Assembly (NCBI GenBank): GCA_032173965.1 | Contig: CM063312.1 | Span: 62,001-126,000 of the forward strand | Origin: Sitta carolinensis | Lineage: Eukaryota; Chordata; Aves; Passeriformes; Sittidae | Direction of reading: 5' to 3' | DNA: 64,000 nt | In this document: one piece after another, positions 1-12,300 of the stretch | Layout: each line of letters opens with the position of its first letter | How positions within the stretch are numbered: the first letter of the stretch is position 1 | Notes under the pieces: generated by a model | The model's input: only the letters and a program-made list of their open reading frames with translations | Told to the model about the DNA's origin: nothing | Databases searched by the model: none | Position numbers and translations under genes: made by a program

Positions 1-490
1 GATAAATGGGGAAATCGAAAAGCAGCTAACTAAATTAATGATAGAGAAAAAAATATCCTGGGTTAAGTGTTTGCCTTTAGCACTATTAAATATCCGTATC
101 CAACCCCGTATAGATGTGGGGATTTCCCTTTTGAAATGCTGTTTGTGATGCCATATGACATGGAGGCTCCAATGGACCACCCGTGCCTACGGGAAACACA
201 ACTCCATAATTATATAGTTCAAATTATGAACAGGAAGAGAAAATTAAGGGAGAAAGAACTTTTAGTTCAAAGACCTCCTTTGGACTTAATGATTCATCAA
301 TTCAAAACTGGAGACTAGGTGTTGATCAAAACCTGGAAAGAGGACTCTTTAACACCCCGTTGGGAAGGACCTTTTGTTGTTTTACTTACCACAGGTATGG
401 CTATCCGAACAGCTGAAAGGGGATGGACGCATGCAAAGCCATGTCAAAGATCTGGCTCCTGTTGAGAACTCCTGGAAAGTCACCAGCGCA
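1..490 (+). pseudogene. Integrase C-terminal remnant of a gammaretrovirus-like pol
   Basis: The first 490 bases read as the last part of a retroviral integrase, split over at least two frames. Frame 2 gives the segment with LPLALLNIR near 75-100, then the frame changes; 67-318 carries SPFEML-like text (here FPFEMLF), the LRE and NYIVQI motifs and a QRPPLD stretch, and the final KTWKEDSLTPRWEGPF segment runs from about 325 in another frame. These are typical of the C-terminal SH3-like domain and tail of gammaretroviral integrase. It directly precedes the env remnant, as in a provirus. Frameshifts make it non-functional. The 5' part of the element lies outside the window. Confidence 0.8.
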
Positions 491-1207
491 CCTGGAGATT
501 TGAAAGTCACCTTAAAACGAACCTAAATAGACTCCATTAGGATAAAACAAGTAAAGTGGCACAATCGGGTTAAATACCCCTTAGCAAGGCATTTCCGAGT
601 ATTTTGTGCAACAAAAAGTTGTGGTTGTTACCCATTTGTGTGCTTTGTCTGCAGGGTCTGCCAAGAACGGTGGTGGGTCCACTGTTTTAGAGGAATTCCC
701 CCTAAGGGGGTCTGTAAAGATTACTACGAATCAGAAAGAGAAATTACTAGACTGACCCTTTAAGAAGGGGAAGAGAGTGGGGCGATACCCCGAGGACCCC
801 AAATTCGGTGGGAGATACTTGCCAAAGGAGTAAGGCCAGAAAATTACTGTTTTCACACCAATGAACCGGTTCCCTTTGTGGCTCATATAGTACAAGGGGA
901 TTGCCGGAGGACACTATTGGGAATCAGCTATCATTCACCTCCAGTGAAAAATCAGAATTGGGCGGAATACAAACAGGAGCATTTAAATTCCCACGGAACT
1001 CCCCCTGAAGAGTACTCTTGCTGCCAAGAAGATGGTTCACCTCACAGCCCGAAGCAACTGGTTGGTGAGAAAGGCAGAGGGGTAAAGGCCAGTGGGGGAA
1101 AACTTCAACTTCGATGGTTACATTAGGAACGCTCCGAAAAGTGGCCCATAAATCCCGAACTCATACTTTTGAGTCGTGTCCTCCGTACCCCCCTATTCCC
1201 CTCTGGC

Positions 1208-2769
1208 ATGAATGAAAATCGGAAAAACAAAACTTATCAAGGCCTAGAGAAACGGAGACCCCACCCTTTCTGGCAGATCCTAAGTTTTATACTATATTTT
1301 CAAGGGGTTTTGGGAGAAGGAGAACACCAACCTTATGAATGGACCTTGCAGAGGTGGGAGGATTCACACATTATTAGAACAAACATTACCCACGGAGCTC
1401 CCAGCTTTCAGTTACCTGTGGGAACCTTTAGCCCCTATTGGAACCCCCAGAGAATAGTAGCATTTTACATGTGTCCAGCATCCAACCCTGGGAAAGGATT
1501 TTGTAATCACCCAGGAGAATACTATTGTGCTTACCTAGAAATTGAGAACACTACCCTTTTTATTAATCAGACTAGTCATATGCCCCCAATAAACAATCCC
1601 TTATGGGGGCTGTTAACAGCTGTCTTTAATGTATTAAATGTGTCACAACCAAATCTTACCAAACACTGTTAGTTGTGTTTTACTGTAATGCCCCCTTTCT
1701 ATAAAGCAATTAGAAACATCGAAAAGGCCAAAAGAGTAAATGGCAGCAACCCTCCACAATGCAACTGGGGAGATCCAGGAAAACCTGGAATAACCTTAGC
1801 TTCAGTAACAGGAAAGGGTAGATGTGTGGGAAAAGTGCCTTTAAAAATGCAGCACTTGTGCAGAGTCATCACAAATGCAAAGAGGACCGATAAACCTGCA
1901 AAGTGGTTAATACCTGTTCAAAATGCCAAGTGGATTTGTAGTATAGGAGGACTCACCCCTTGCATTTCTCTCGATATTTTTAATGAAACCTCTGAATATT
2001 GTATACAAATTTTAATAGTCCCAAGGATCTTATACTATACAGAAGACTACGTATACCAGGCCCAGAGCACCCCAGAACATCATTTACAAAAACGAGAACC
2101 TTTTTCTGCCCTCACCATTGCCACACTAATGTTAGTGGGAACAGCAGGGGCTGGAACAGGAATCGCATCCATAGGGAGACAAACTACGGAGTTTAATTCA
2201 CTCCGGATGGCTGTAGATAAAGATTTGGCTAGAATCGAACAATCAATCACGGCATTAGAGAAGTCAGTAAGATCCTTATCTGAAGTAGTATTACAAAACC
2301 AAAGGGGGTTAGACCTAATTCTAATGCAACAAGGAAGATTGTGTGCAGCCCTTGAGGAGAAATGCTGCATATATTCAGATCATACAGGGGTCGTCTGAGA
2401 TACCATGACCAAACTACGAGAGGGACTCGAGCGAGAGAGGGACTCGAGCGACGAAAAAAGGAACGAGAAGTCCAACAGTCCTGGTATGAGTCTTGGTTTA
2501 ATAGCTCCCCCTGGCTTACTACCCTGTTATCTACTATTGCTGGTCCTATTCTGCTTTTGGTATGTGGATTGACTTTTGGGCCCTGTATTTTTAACAAATT
2601 AATTAATATAGTAAAGGGGAGAATCGAGGCAGCTCATTTAATGTTAATTAGAGCAAAATATGAGGCTCTTCCAGAAGATCCTGAAATTGGAGAAACGATA
2701 GTACTCGCTCAACAAGAGCTACAAAGGTTTGATGAACAAAATGATAAAAAGAAAAAGGGGGAACAGTAA
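1208..2769 (+). pseudogene. Broken gammaretrovirus-like env (SU + TM)
   Basis: Likely start is the ATG at 1208, followed after about 18 codons by a hydrophobic signal-like segment (about 1264-1313). Several N-X-S/T sites follow in SU. A basic cleavage-like site (QKRE) lies near 2086-2097 and is followed by a glycine/alanine-rich fusion-peptide-like stretch. The TM subunit has a heptad region, an immunosuppressive-domain-like segment and the CX6CC motif at 2342-2368. The membrane-spanning segment lies in another frame at about 2505-2595, followed by a cytoplasmic tail to 2767. Breaks: in-frame TAG at 1670-1672, TGA at 2396-2398, and a frame change near 2390. The CX6CC type groups it with gamma-type (class I) envelopes. 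The stretch 541-1207 between pol and env is also retroviral leader or SU-like but has no clean frame. Not expected to make a protein. Confidence 0.85.
2744..2761 (+). promoter_or_regulatory. Polypurine tract before 3' LTR
   Basis: A run of A and G only (A-rich, ending in five Gs) lies at the 3' end of the env tail, just before its TAA stop. This is the position and composition of a retroviral polypurine tract, which primes plus-strand DNA synthesis. It marks the approximate start of U3. Confidence 0.6.
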
Positions 2770-3200
2770 TAGGTAACCAAGTATATTTGTTCATCAGGAT
2801 TAGGAAGAACAAACTCAGTGAAGAGATTTACTGTAAGTGTGAATGTTCAGAGATGAGCAAGGTAAATGTTTAACAGCAAAGCTGCTCAGCTGGGTATCCC
2901 TCTGGCACTGGATTGCAAAACCTACCCCACCCGGAGAGAAGAAGAAACGGCTGAAGAGACACAGATATGGAGGAAGAGACCCTATAAAGAAGGATTGCGG
3001 GAGGGGGAAGAGTGTGGGCCATTGGTGGAGCGCTGACCCCCTGGTTGCACCCAGCGCTGTTCGCTTGTTACTGCTTGCTGTAATTAATAAAACTTTGATT
3101 GGACTTTATCGGCTGAACAAATTATTCGCCGCAACTTATCGTGGCAGTGGCCCTGCCTGCCAGGGCTGCCCCGGCTGCTCCGTGGTGAGCACGGGGAGCA
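2762..3200 (+). mobile_element. 3' LTR of the gammaretrovirus-like provirus (approximate)
   Basis: The LTR is placed by signals, not by comparison, because the 5' copy is outside the window. After the polypurine tract there is a TATA box (TATAAA at 2993-2998) and a polyadenylation signal (AATAAA at 3086-3091) about 90 bases later, the usual U3-R spacing. The right end is uncertain; GC-rich unique sequence follows from about 3130-3200. No clear terminal CA or target duplication could be assigned. Confidence 0.55.
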
Positions 3201-4390
3201 GGTGAGCCGGGGGCCGGGCTCCCCTGCCCCGGGACAACGCTCCCTGCTCCCTGGGAAGCGTTGGGGATGGTTTTCCATAGGGCTTCAGGGAGGCTTTGCT
3301 CTGTGGGAGGGCGAGAGTCCCCCGGGGCCCTGCTCTGCTCCAGCTGCCCCTCCAGGGCTGTTGCACAGGGCCTGCAAAGGAGAAAGGCCAGAGCTCCCCA
3401 GGCCCCTCTGCACCTTCGGCCATGTCCATCGACATCTGGCTCCCACAGCCTTACCCGACGCCCTTGCAGTGCCCCAGTCCCTAAGGCACAAGGGGATCCC
3501 AGCACACCATGGAAATGATTCTCAGCTGTTCTCCTTTCCAGATGAGCCTGCTGGCAAGGCTTCTCCAGCAGCTTGGCTCCATGAAGATGTGTAGCCTCTG
3601 GAGCCTCCTGCAGGTATGTTCGCACTCTCCCACCATGCAATAATCATTGACAGCCCGGCAGGTGACAGAAGCATCTGTGGCTCTTGACTTACAGGTGTGT
3701 CTGCAGGGAGCACTTTCCCAGCTCCTTTGCTGACTGCTGCTCACAAGCCCAGCTCCCATGGCAGGGGTGAGGAGTGTGTCCCTGCTGAGCCAGCAGGCTG
3801 AGCACTGGCTTTGTGGGATCCGTCCCACATCTGAAATGCAAATACTTTCTCTTCACGTCCTCCTAGAGGGAGAAATAAACCTACAGGAGACCAAAAGTCC
3901 CTGAGTAAGTCCAAAGAAATGAACAAGATGCTGAATGATCTGCAGAGAGAACGTGGTGGGTGCATTTCCCTCAGCCTTCTCCTGAGCCTCGGCAGCTGGG
4001 GCTTTCTCTGCACATCTGGACACGCCGTGCCCGGCACAGCGGGAAGGAATGCACGGCAGCCTGGCTGTCCCGCTGCTGCTTCCACGCCCTGCAGGGCTGT
4101 TTGCCAGCCTGGCCGGGCTGCAGCCTCTGTCCAGCCTCTGCAGGAAGGCATTTGGCATCAGCTGACAGGGAGCCCAAGCTGTGCCATGGGCCATGCACAC
4201 CCTGAGATCCCCTGCAATTTCCTGCTCTCAGGGTGGATCCGGAGAGGCGGCTGTGTGCAGGAGGGAGGGCTCTGGAGCAGCTCCAAAAGCCTGAGCATTT
4301 TCCTTGTCCTTATCCATGTCTTTGACAAGGATTGCCAGCACAAGTATTATCCAGTGCAGGCTCAGGGGTTTTTTGCTCAACTTTTGGGTG
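3201..4390. other. Unassigned GC-rich stretch with exon-like signals
   Basis: No gene recognised. Overlapping open frames on both strands reflect high GC and are not convincing. Exon-like signals are present: a polypyrimidine tract and AG at about 3530-3540, followed by a short open segment starting ATGAGCCTGCTGG and a donor-like CAGGTATGT near 3612-3620. A second candidate lies around 3867-3955 (open segment around MNKMLNDLQRE). These could be decayed exons of an unidentified gene or chance matches. Confidence 0.3.
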
Positions 4391-6722
4391 ATTTTTGGGG
4401 GTGCTGATTGATTTTAGGTCGCATTTAGCATGCTTGTAGGGTGATTCTTGGAGAGATTTGGGGGGTTTTCAGGTGATTTTGGGGTAATTTTTGTATCGAT
4501 TTTGGCAGCTATTTGGGGTGATTTCAGGGTTTTAGGAGGTGCCAAGTCTGATTTTGGTGTGAATTTTGGAGCAATTATGGAGTGATTTTTGCCTAGGCCA
4601 ACGTGGATGTTGGGATGATTTGGGGCAATTTCGGGGGCAAATTGGAGAGGACTGTCGGGGGATTTTGGGGTGAGATTTGGGTGTGCTGAAGCAGATTTTG
4701 GGGCGATTTTGGGGCAGTGTTGGGGGAGCCAAATCCATATTTGTGGGTTTTGGGGTTAATTTTGGTGTGAGTTTCAGGGGTGCTGATGCAGATTCTGGGG
4801 TGATATTTGGTCGATTTTGGGGTCGATTCCCTGTGATTAGGGGGTAATTTTTGGGGCAATTTTGGGACATTTTGAGGCTTCCAAGGCAGATGATGGGATT
4901 TTTTGGGGGGATGATTTTAGTGTGATTTTGGCCAGGCCGAAGATGCTTTTGGGATGGTTTCAGACGATTTTCATGAGTTTTTGGGGCATTTTCTTGAGAT
5001 TCTGGGGCGAGTCTGGGGGTGATTTTTCAGACGATTTTGGGGCAGTTTTGGGAGATCCAAAACAATATTTGAGGTTTTTGGGGTCATTTCCTGGGTGACT
5101 TTCAGGGGTGCTGAAGTGGACTATGGGGGTGATTTTCACTCGATTTTGGGGTTATTTTGGGGGGACCACTTTGTGGTGCTTTTTGGAACAACTTTGGGGT
5201 GTATTGGGGTGCTGAGGGTGGTTTTGGGGCCATTTTGGGTGATTTGGGGTGTGATTTTGGGGTGAATTGTTGGCAGCGATTCTAGGAGGTTTTGGAGGTG
5301 CCAAAGCCAATTTTGGGTTGCTTTTTGGACTGATTTTGGAGTGATTTTTGGGAATGCTGAAGCTGATTTTCAGGTGATTTTGGGGTGGCTTTGGGGGAGC
5401 CAAACCCATAACTGAGGGCTTTGGGGGTAATTCTGGGGTTAGTTTCAGAAGTGCCAAAGCAGACTTTGGGGATAATTTTCACTCAATTTTGGGGTCATTT
5501 CTGGGGCAATGTTGTGGTGATTTTTGGGGCAACTTTTTTGGCCAATTTTTTTGGGGTGATTAGGTAAGGTTTGAGGTGATATTGCAGTGATTTTTTGGCA
5601 TGAATTAGGGGGATTTGTGGGTGCTGAAGCCAAATGTTGGGTGATTTCAGGTGATTTCCAGGGTGATTTTTGAGGGAATTTTTTGTAGTGATTTTGGGGC
5701 AGCTTTGTGTAAGCCTAAACTATATTTGAGGGTTTTGAGGTGAGTTTCAGGGTGTTGATGTCGATTCTGGGGGTGATTTTTGGTCGATTTTAGGATTGAT
5801 TGTCAGTTGATTTGGGGGCAATTTTGTGGTGATTTTGGGGTAATTTTTGGGGTGATTTTGGGGGGTGCCAAAGGCGATTTTGGGATGCTTTTTGGGCCGA
5901 TTTTGGAGTGATTTTTGGGAATGTCAAAGCTGATTGTTGGGTGGTTTTGGATGATTTTCATCTGTTTTGGGGGCATTTTCGTGTGATTCTGGGGTGGTTT
6001 TGGGGGCAAATTTTGGTCTGATCTGGGGTGGTTGTGGGGGTTTTTGGGGCGATTTTGGTGGTTTCTTGGAGAGCCAAGTAGTATTTTAGGGGTTTTCTGG
6101 TCAATTTTTGGGTGATTTCTGGGGGTGCTGAAGCTGATTTTAAGGTGCTTTTGGGGCAATTTTGGGGTGGCTTTGGGGAGCCAAACCCATATTTGATGGT
6201 TTTGTTGTGAGTTTCAGGGGTACCTTTGTGCATTCTGGGGGTGATTTGTAGTCGATTTTGGGGTTGACTGTCAGTCGATTTTGGAGGCAATTTTGTGGTG
6301 ATTTTGGGGTAATTTTTGGGGTGATTTTGGGAGGTCTTGGGGCTGCCAAATCCGATTATGGGATGCTTTTTGGGCCGATTTTGGAGTGATTTTTGGGAAT
6401 GTCAAAGCTGATTGTTGGGTGGTTTTGGATGATTTTCATGTGGGTTTTTTGGGGGGCGACTTTTGGTGCGATTTTGGTGTGGTTGTGGGGCTTTTGCTGT
6501 TTTCTTGGGGAGCCAGCGGCTATTTTAGTGGGGGGTTGTTCAATTTTTGTGTGATTTTTGGCAGTGCTGAGGCTGATTTTCGGGTGATTTTAAGGTTATT
6601 TTTGGGGTGATAAGGGAATTTTCAGGTGATTTGGGTGTAATTTTGGGAACGATTCTGGGGTAATTTTTAGAGAGCTTTTGGAAGCTGTTTGGGGTGATTT
6701 GGTGGGGGTTTGGAGTTGCCGA
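4391..6722. repeat. G/T-rich minisatellite with ~478-bp higher-order unit
   Basis: Degenerate tandem repeats built on ATTTTGGGG and GATTTTGGGGTG. A higher-order period is visible: the block at about 5821-5960 recurs at about 6291-6437 nearly unchanged, an offset of about 471-478 bases; a looser relation links 5291-5425 and 6100-6200. The + strand is strongly G+T, so the minus strand is A+C. Open frames on the minus strand here are translations of the repeat. Confidence 0.9.
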
Positions 6723-6723
6723 G

Positions 6724-7460
6724 TGTTGTGGGTTGGGTTTTCTTATAGAATTTTTTCCCATAAGTTGCTAGGGAACTAATTACTGGGCACTTACAGGTAC
6801 TTAAGTACTTACAAAAGAAGTGGCTGCAGTCGGGGAGAGGGTTGGCATCTGGACTTCACTTCTCTCTGGGGAGTTCTTGGCTTGGGAAGGGAGCAGCCAG
6901 GCTGTGGGTTTCTGACTTCGGGGAGATTTCCATCACCGGCACCACTGGAGCTCAGCTCGGGGTGGCTGCCACGGTCTCTGTGTGTGTGCCCCAGGAATTC
7001 TGACCTTTGCCCCTCTCTGCCCTGTCGGGAGCCACCCGCTCCCAGATCAGTTTCTGCTCCCACTGATCCTTCTCTCCTGCTCCATGTGTTCTCCATGCCT
7101 CAGCCCACATCCCCTGCCTGCCAGGACATTTTCACAGCTTCAGCCACCGCCGTGGAGCTTCTGATCCATCTTCCAGCATCCCGGGACTCCTCCTTACTCC
7201 GGCAGCTTGTGATGGTAACTGCACCAAAGGGGAAGGGTGCCAGCGGCAGAGAAAACTGTGACTGTTTCCCTGGTTCTGTTTCCTGTTAATGTCATAGTTA
7301 TTGTTCTGTTTTGCCTTGTTAAACACAAGTAAAGAACTGTTAACCCTATCCTCATATTTTTGATTAAGAGCGCTTTAATTTCAAAATCATAACAATTTGG
7401 AAAGAGGAGTTTTGCATTCTCCATTCCAGAAGAGGCTCTTGTTTGTCCTTAACTAAGACA
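6724..7460 (+). mobile_element. 5' LTR (737 bp)
   Basis: Begins TGTTGTGGGTTGGG and ends AACTAAGACA. It matches the 3' LTR in blocks: the opening GGTTGGG stretch, CCCATAAGTTGC, ACAAAAGAAGTGGCTG, GAGCTTCTGATCCATCT, GGGTGCCAGCGGCAGAGAAA, GTTTTGCCTTG and AAACACAAGTAAAGAACTGTTA. It is about 157 bases longer than the 3' copy; part of the excess (about 75 bases, near 7370-7440) lies close to the U5 end. Confidence 0.85.
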
Positions 7461-7465
7461 GATTT

Positions 7466-7484
7466 TGGCGCCCAATCGTGGGGC
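7466..7484 (+). promoter_or_regulatory. Primer binding site, lysine-tRNA type
   Basis: Six bases after the LTR end the sequence reads TGGCGCCCAATCGTGGGGC. This resembles the complement of the 3' end of a lysine tRNA (Lys1,2 type) with one extra base in the middle. It would prime minus-strand DNA synthesis. Family assignment from the primer site alone is weak. Confidence 0.65.
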
Positions 7485-7673
7485 CCGAGGGCATCGAGAG
7501 AAAAAGGATAACAGTTTTTGGGTAATCTGATGTTTTGTGTGCTGAACTTAAGAATTTCTTTTGGTGGAACCATGTTGTCTAGTGTACCCTGGTTTGGGTG
7601 GCATGTGGTCACGGCCATATTTCTCCCCTTTGCAGCCCCTTATCTAAATATGGGTCCCCTTAATTAAGCTACT

Positions 7674-9190
7674 GTGGCTGTTATCCAGTTTATTTCGTGG
7701 GTTGATAAGGTGAGGAATTCATGGATTTTTAACCTCCTCTGGAAAGCGAGCTCATGGATTCAGAGCTATCGCACACTAACTGGATGTTTTTGGGATTATT
7801 TTAATAATGGCACCTACCGTGAGAAAATTACACCAGGGGAAATTTTCTCCCAACCCTTGATCCAGCTCCTTGGGTCTACCCCAGCAGTTTTCAGAGGGTT
7901 CAAATTTTCTCATGATATCTTCCAGTGGCTGGTGTTGCTGATATGCCTGTTAAGCCTATTCCATTTAGCATTCAGAGATAAGGGGAGGTTGACTTGGATA
8001 ACCACGCTAACACCTACCCCAGAGAACAGGATTGCTGCCACAGAGCCTGATCCTGCCTCACAGCCCATCACAGAAATTACCCAGCTGGATTTGGTGGGGA
8101 CTCTGGTGAAGGAGATATGTGAGATACGCGAGGTACCGAAGGAATACACCTCCCCCGCTGGTAAACCCTCCCCCTGCCTGGAAGAGGCAGAGTCTGATGG
8201 TGCCGCAGTAGAACCCACAAATGTTACAACTGTCCAGGTTCCAGCTGAACCGCAAGGGCAGCCACAGCCAGCAGCAGTCGCCCCTGTGGAGACTAGGAAG
8301 TCTAAGATGAAATCAGATAAGAAAGGGGGGCCCTCACAACCTGCAGGGGAGCCAGAGGTGGAGATTGTCACCGAGTCCCTGTCATATGAAAGTCTCCGTA
8401 ACCTGAGAAAGGACATTGTGAGACGGGGCCGTGAGGCTTATACAGCCTGGTTACTCCGAGTCTGGGACCTCATGGGTAAAGGTGTGCAACTGGACGGGGG
8501 TGAGCCAAGACTCAGGTGTGGATCAAGTATTTGTAAGGGAGCCTGGGCCCCTTTCCCTCTGGGAGCGGCTTTTAATGGGTGTAAGAGAGAGGTTCATCCA
8601 CAGAGACAGAATGCAAGACTACCAGCATAAAATACGCTGGAAGACCCTTGAGGAAGGGATCCAACAGCTGAGAGAAGTGGTGGTATTGGAGGTACTCTTT
8701 GGAAGGGGTGGACAGCATGATAATGACCCTGACAAGGTCAGGTGCACAGGGCAAATGCTGTGGAGTCTGGCAAATCTGGGGCCATCCCAATACACCACTT
8801 TCATTGCCACGATTAATGCTGATAACAACCGGGAGACAGTGGGTTCTGTTGCCAACAAGCTTAGGAATTATGAAAGTATGGTCAATGGCCCCATGCATCC
8901 TCATGTCTCTGCCGTAGTTAAGGAACTTAAAGAGGAGATGAGAGACATGAGGGAGGAGATGAGGAAGATCAATGCAGCACCAGTGCAAGTCACAGTCCCC
9001 AAACTCAAAACCCAACATCCTCCAGCTAGAGGGAGAGGGTACACCCCACAGGCTGAACTGTGGTTCTTTTTGCGTGACCATGGGAAGACATGGGGCAGTG
9101 GGATGGGAAACCCACTTCTGTCCTGGCAGCACGGGTGCGTCAACTCAAGGGGAGAAACTCCAACCAAGGGAGTTCTACTAAAGTGAAGGT
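7674..9190 (+). pseudogene. Decayed gag with N-terminal membrane-like segment
   Basis: Two open frames cover one gag-like protein: 7674-8630 (frame 3) and 8431-9186 (frame 1), so a frameshift lies near 8440-8520. The first frame opens without a clear ATG. Around residues 80-97 (about 7918-7972) there is a strongly hydrophobic run (WLVLLICLLSLFHLAF). A proline- and glutamate-rich linker follows, then a capsid-like region (AYTAWLLRVWDLMGKG through the second frame), and a charged coiled segment (KELKEEMRDMREEMRK). No CCHC zinc knuckle is visible. It lies between the primer site and protease, as gag should. The exact gag family was not recognised. Confidence 0.7.
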
Positions 9191-9339
9191 AGCAGCAACC
9201 TCCCATGACCGAGCTGCCTGGTGTGACAGAAAGGATGATGATTTGTCAGACCCTCTTGAAGGAACCTCAAGCATGTATGCCCAGGAAAGAAATAATAACC
9301 AAGGTTAGAGGGGCCCTGCCTCTAGCCAGGAAGAGGTAC

Positions 9340-12300
9340 GGGAAAACCGGGTCTTTTGGACAGTGTGGATTCGATGGCCTGGCACATCAGAGCCACAAAA
9401 ATATGAAGCTTTGGTTGATACTGGTGCACAGTGTACTTTAATGCCATCGGGACATGTGGGGCAGAACCTGTTTCCATTGCCGGGGTGACGGGGGGATCGC
9501 AGCAATTGACTCTGTTGGAAGCTGAGGTGAGCCTGACCAGGAAGGAGTGGCAGAAACATCCTATTGTGACTGGCCCAGAGGCCCCGTGTATCCTGGGCAT
9601 AGACTTCCTTCGGAGTGGCTATTACAAAGACCCAAAGGGATTCAGGTGGGCTTTTTGCTGTAGAGAGAGAGGGCATTAAGCAATTGAATTCCTTGCCTGA
9701 ACTCTCAGAGAACCCATCAGCAGTAGGACTCCTGAAGGTGGAAGGGCAACAAGTACCGATTGCCACCTTGATAGTGCACCGCCGGCAGTACCGGACGAAT
9801 TGAGATGCCGTGATCCCCATCCATAAGATGATCCGTGAGCTGGAGAGTCAAGGGGTGGTCAGCAAAACCCACTCACCCTTCAACAGCCCCATCTGGCCTG
9901 TGCACAAGTCTGACACAGAATGGAGATTGACTGTGGACTATCATGGCTTGAATGCAGTGACTCCACCATTGAGTGCTGCTGTGCCGGACATGCTGGAGCT
10001 CCAGTATGAGTTGGAGTCCAAGGCAGCAAGGTGGTATGCCACTATTGATATCGCCAATGCATTTTTCTCCATTCCTCTGGCAGTAGAATGCAGGCCTCAA
10101 TTTGCTTTCACCTGGAGGGGTGTGCAGTACACCTGGAATCGACTGCCCCAGGGGTGGAAACACAGCCCCACCATCTGCCATGGATTGATCCAGACTGCAC
10201 TGGAAAAGGGTGAGGCTCCAGAACATCTGCAGTACATTGATGACATCATCGTGTGGAGGAACACGGCAATGGAAGTATTTGAGAAAGGAGAAAAGATCAT
10301 CCAGATTCTGCTGAAAGCTGGTTTTGCCATCAAGGAGAGTAAAGTCAAGGGACCTGCCCGAGAGATCCAATTCCTGGGGGTAAAGTGGCAAGATGGACGG
10401 CATCAGATTCCCACTGAGGTCATCAACAAGATCACAGCAATGTCTCCACCAACCAATAAGAAGGAGACACAAGCTTTCCTAGGTGCCATAGGCTTTTGGA
10501 GAATGCACATTCCAGAGTACAGCCAAATTGTCAGTCCTCTCTACTTTGTCACCCGCAAGAAGAACGATTTCCACTGGTGCCCTGAACAGCAGCAAGCCTT
10601 TACCCAGATCAAGCAGGAGATCGCTCATGGGGTGGCCCTTGGCCCTGTCAGGATGGGACCAGAGGTGTAGAACGTGCTCTACTCTGCAGCCGGGAGCCAT
10701 GGTCTGTCCTGGAGCCTTTGGCAGAAGGTGCCTGGGGAGACCCGAGGCCGACCACTGGGATTCTGGAGCTGAAGTTACAGAGGGTCCGAAGCCAACTACA
10801 CTCCCACGGAGAGGGAAATATTGGCTGCCTATGAAGGAGTTCAAGCTGCCTCAGAGGTGATTGGCACAGAAGCACAACTCCTCCTGGCACCCCGACTTCC
10901 GGTGCTGGGGTGGATGTTCAAAGGAAAGGTTCCCTCCACCCACCACGCCACCGACGCCACATGGAGCAAGTGGATTGCCCTCATCACACAGCGCGCCCGT
11001 ATTGGAAACCCAAATCACCCTGGGATTTTAGAGATAATTACGAATTGGCCTGAAGGTGAAAACTTTGGTCCCACTGATGAAGATGAGCCGGTACAAGTGA
11101 CACGGGCTGAAGAAGCTCCACCATACAACCAACTGCCCCCAGAAGAAACAGGCTACGCCCTTTTCACTGACGGTTCCTGTCGCATCATAGGGATGAACCG
11201 AAAGTGGAAAGCAGCTGTATGGAGCCCCACACGACAGGTTGCACAAGCTACTGAAGGAGAAGGTGGATCAAGCCAACTTGCGGAACTCAAAGCTGTTCAA
11301 CTGGCTCTGGACATTGCTGAAAGAGAGAGGTGGCCAAAGCTCTACCTCTACACTGACTCATGGATGGTAGCCAATGCTCTGTGGGGTTGGCTAGAACAGT
11401 GGAAAAAGGCTAACTGGCAACGTAGAGGGAAACCAGTCTGGGCTGCTGAGGAGTGGAAAGACATTGCTAGTCGGGTAGAGAAGCTGCCTGTGAAAGTCCG
11501 CCATGTAGATGCACATGTCCCCAAGAGTAGAGCTAATGAGCAGCACCAGAACAACAATCAAGTAGATCAGGCTGCAAAAATAGAAGTGTCAAAGATAGAC
11601 TTAGATTGGCAACACAAGGGAGAGTTGTTCGTAGCTCGATGGGCCCATGATGCCTCAGGCCATCAGGGTAGAGATACCACCTATAAGTGGGCACGAGACC
11701 GAGGGGTGGATCTAACCATGGATAGTATTTCCCAGGTTATCCACGACTGTGAGACGTGTGCTGCCATCAAGCAGGCCAAAAGGGTGAAGCCCCTCTGGTA
11801 TGGGGGGCAGTGGTCTAAGTACAAGTATGGGGAGGCCTGGCAGGTTGACTCCATCACACTGCCCCAGACATGCCAAGGCAAGCGCTACGTTCTCACAATG
11901 GTATAAGCCACCACGGGATGGTTGGAGACCTACCCTGTGCCTCACACCACTGCCCAGAACACCATCCTGGGCCTTGAAAAGCAAGTCCTGTGGAGGCATG
12001 GTACCCCTGAGAGAATTGAGTCAGACAATGGGACTCATTTCAAGAACAGCCTCATCAGCACCTGGGCTAGAGAACATGGCATTGAGTGGGTGTACCATAT
12101 TCCCTATCATGCAGCAGCAGCTGGGAAAGTCGAACGGTGTAATGGACTGCTTAAAACCACTTTGAAGGCACTGGGTGGGGGGACTTTCAAGAACTGGGAG
12201 ATAATTTAGCTAAGGCCACCTGGCTAGTGAATACCCGAGGTTCCACTAATCGAGCCGGCCCTGCCCAATCTGGAGCTTTGGGAACAACAGATGGAGATAA

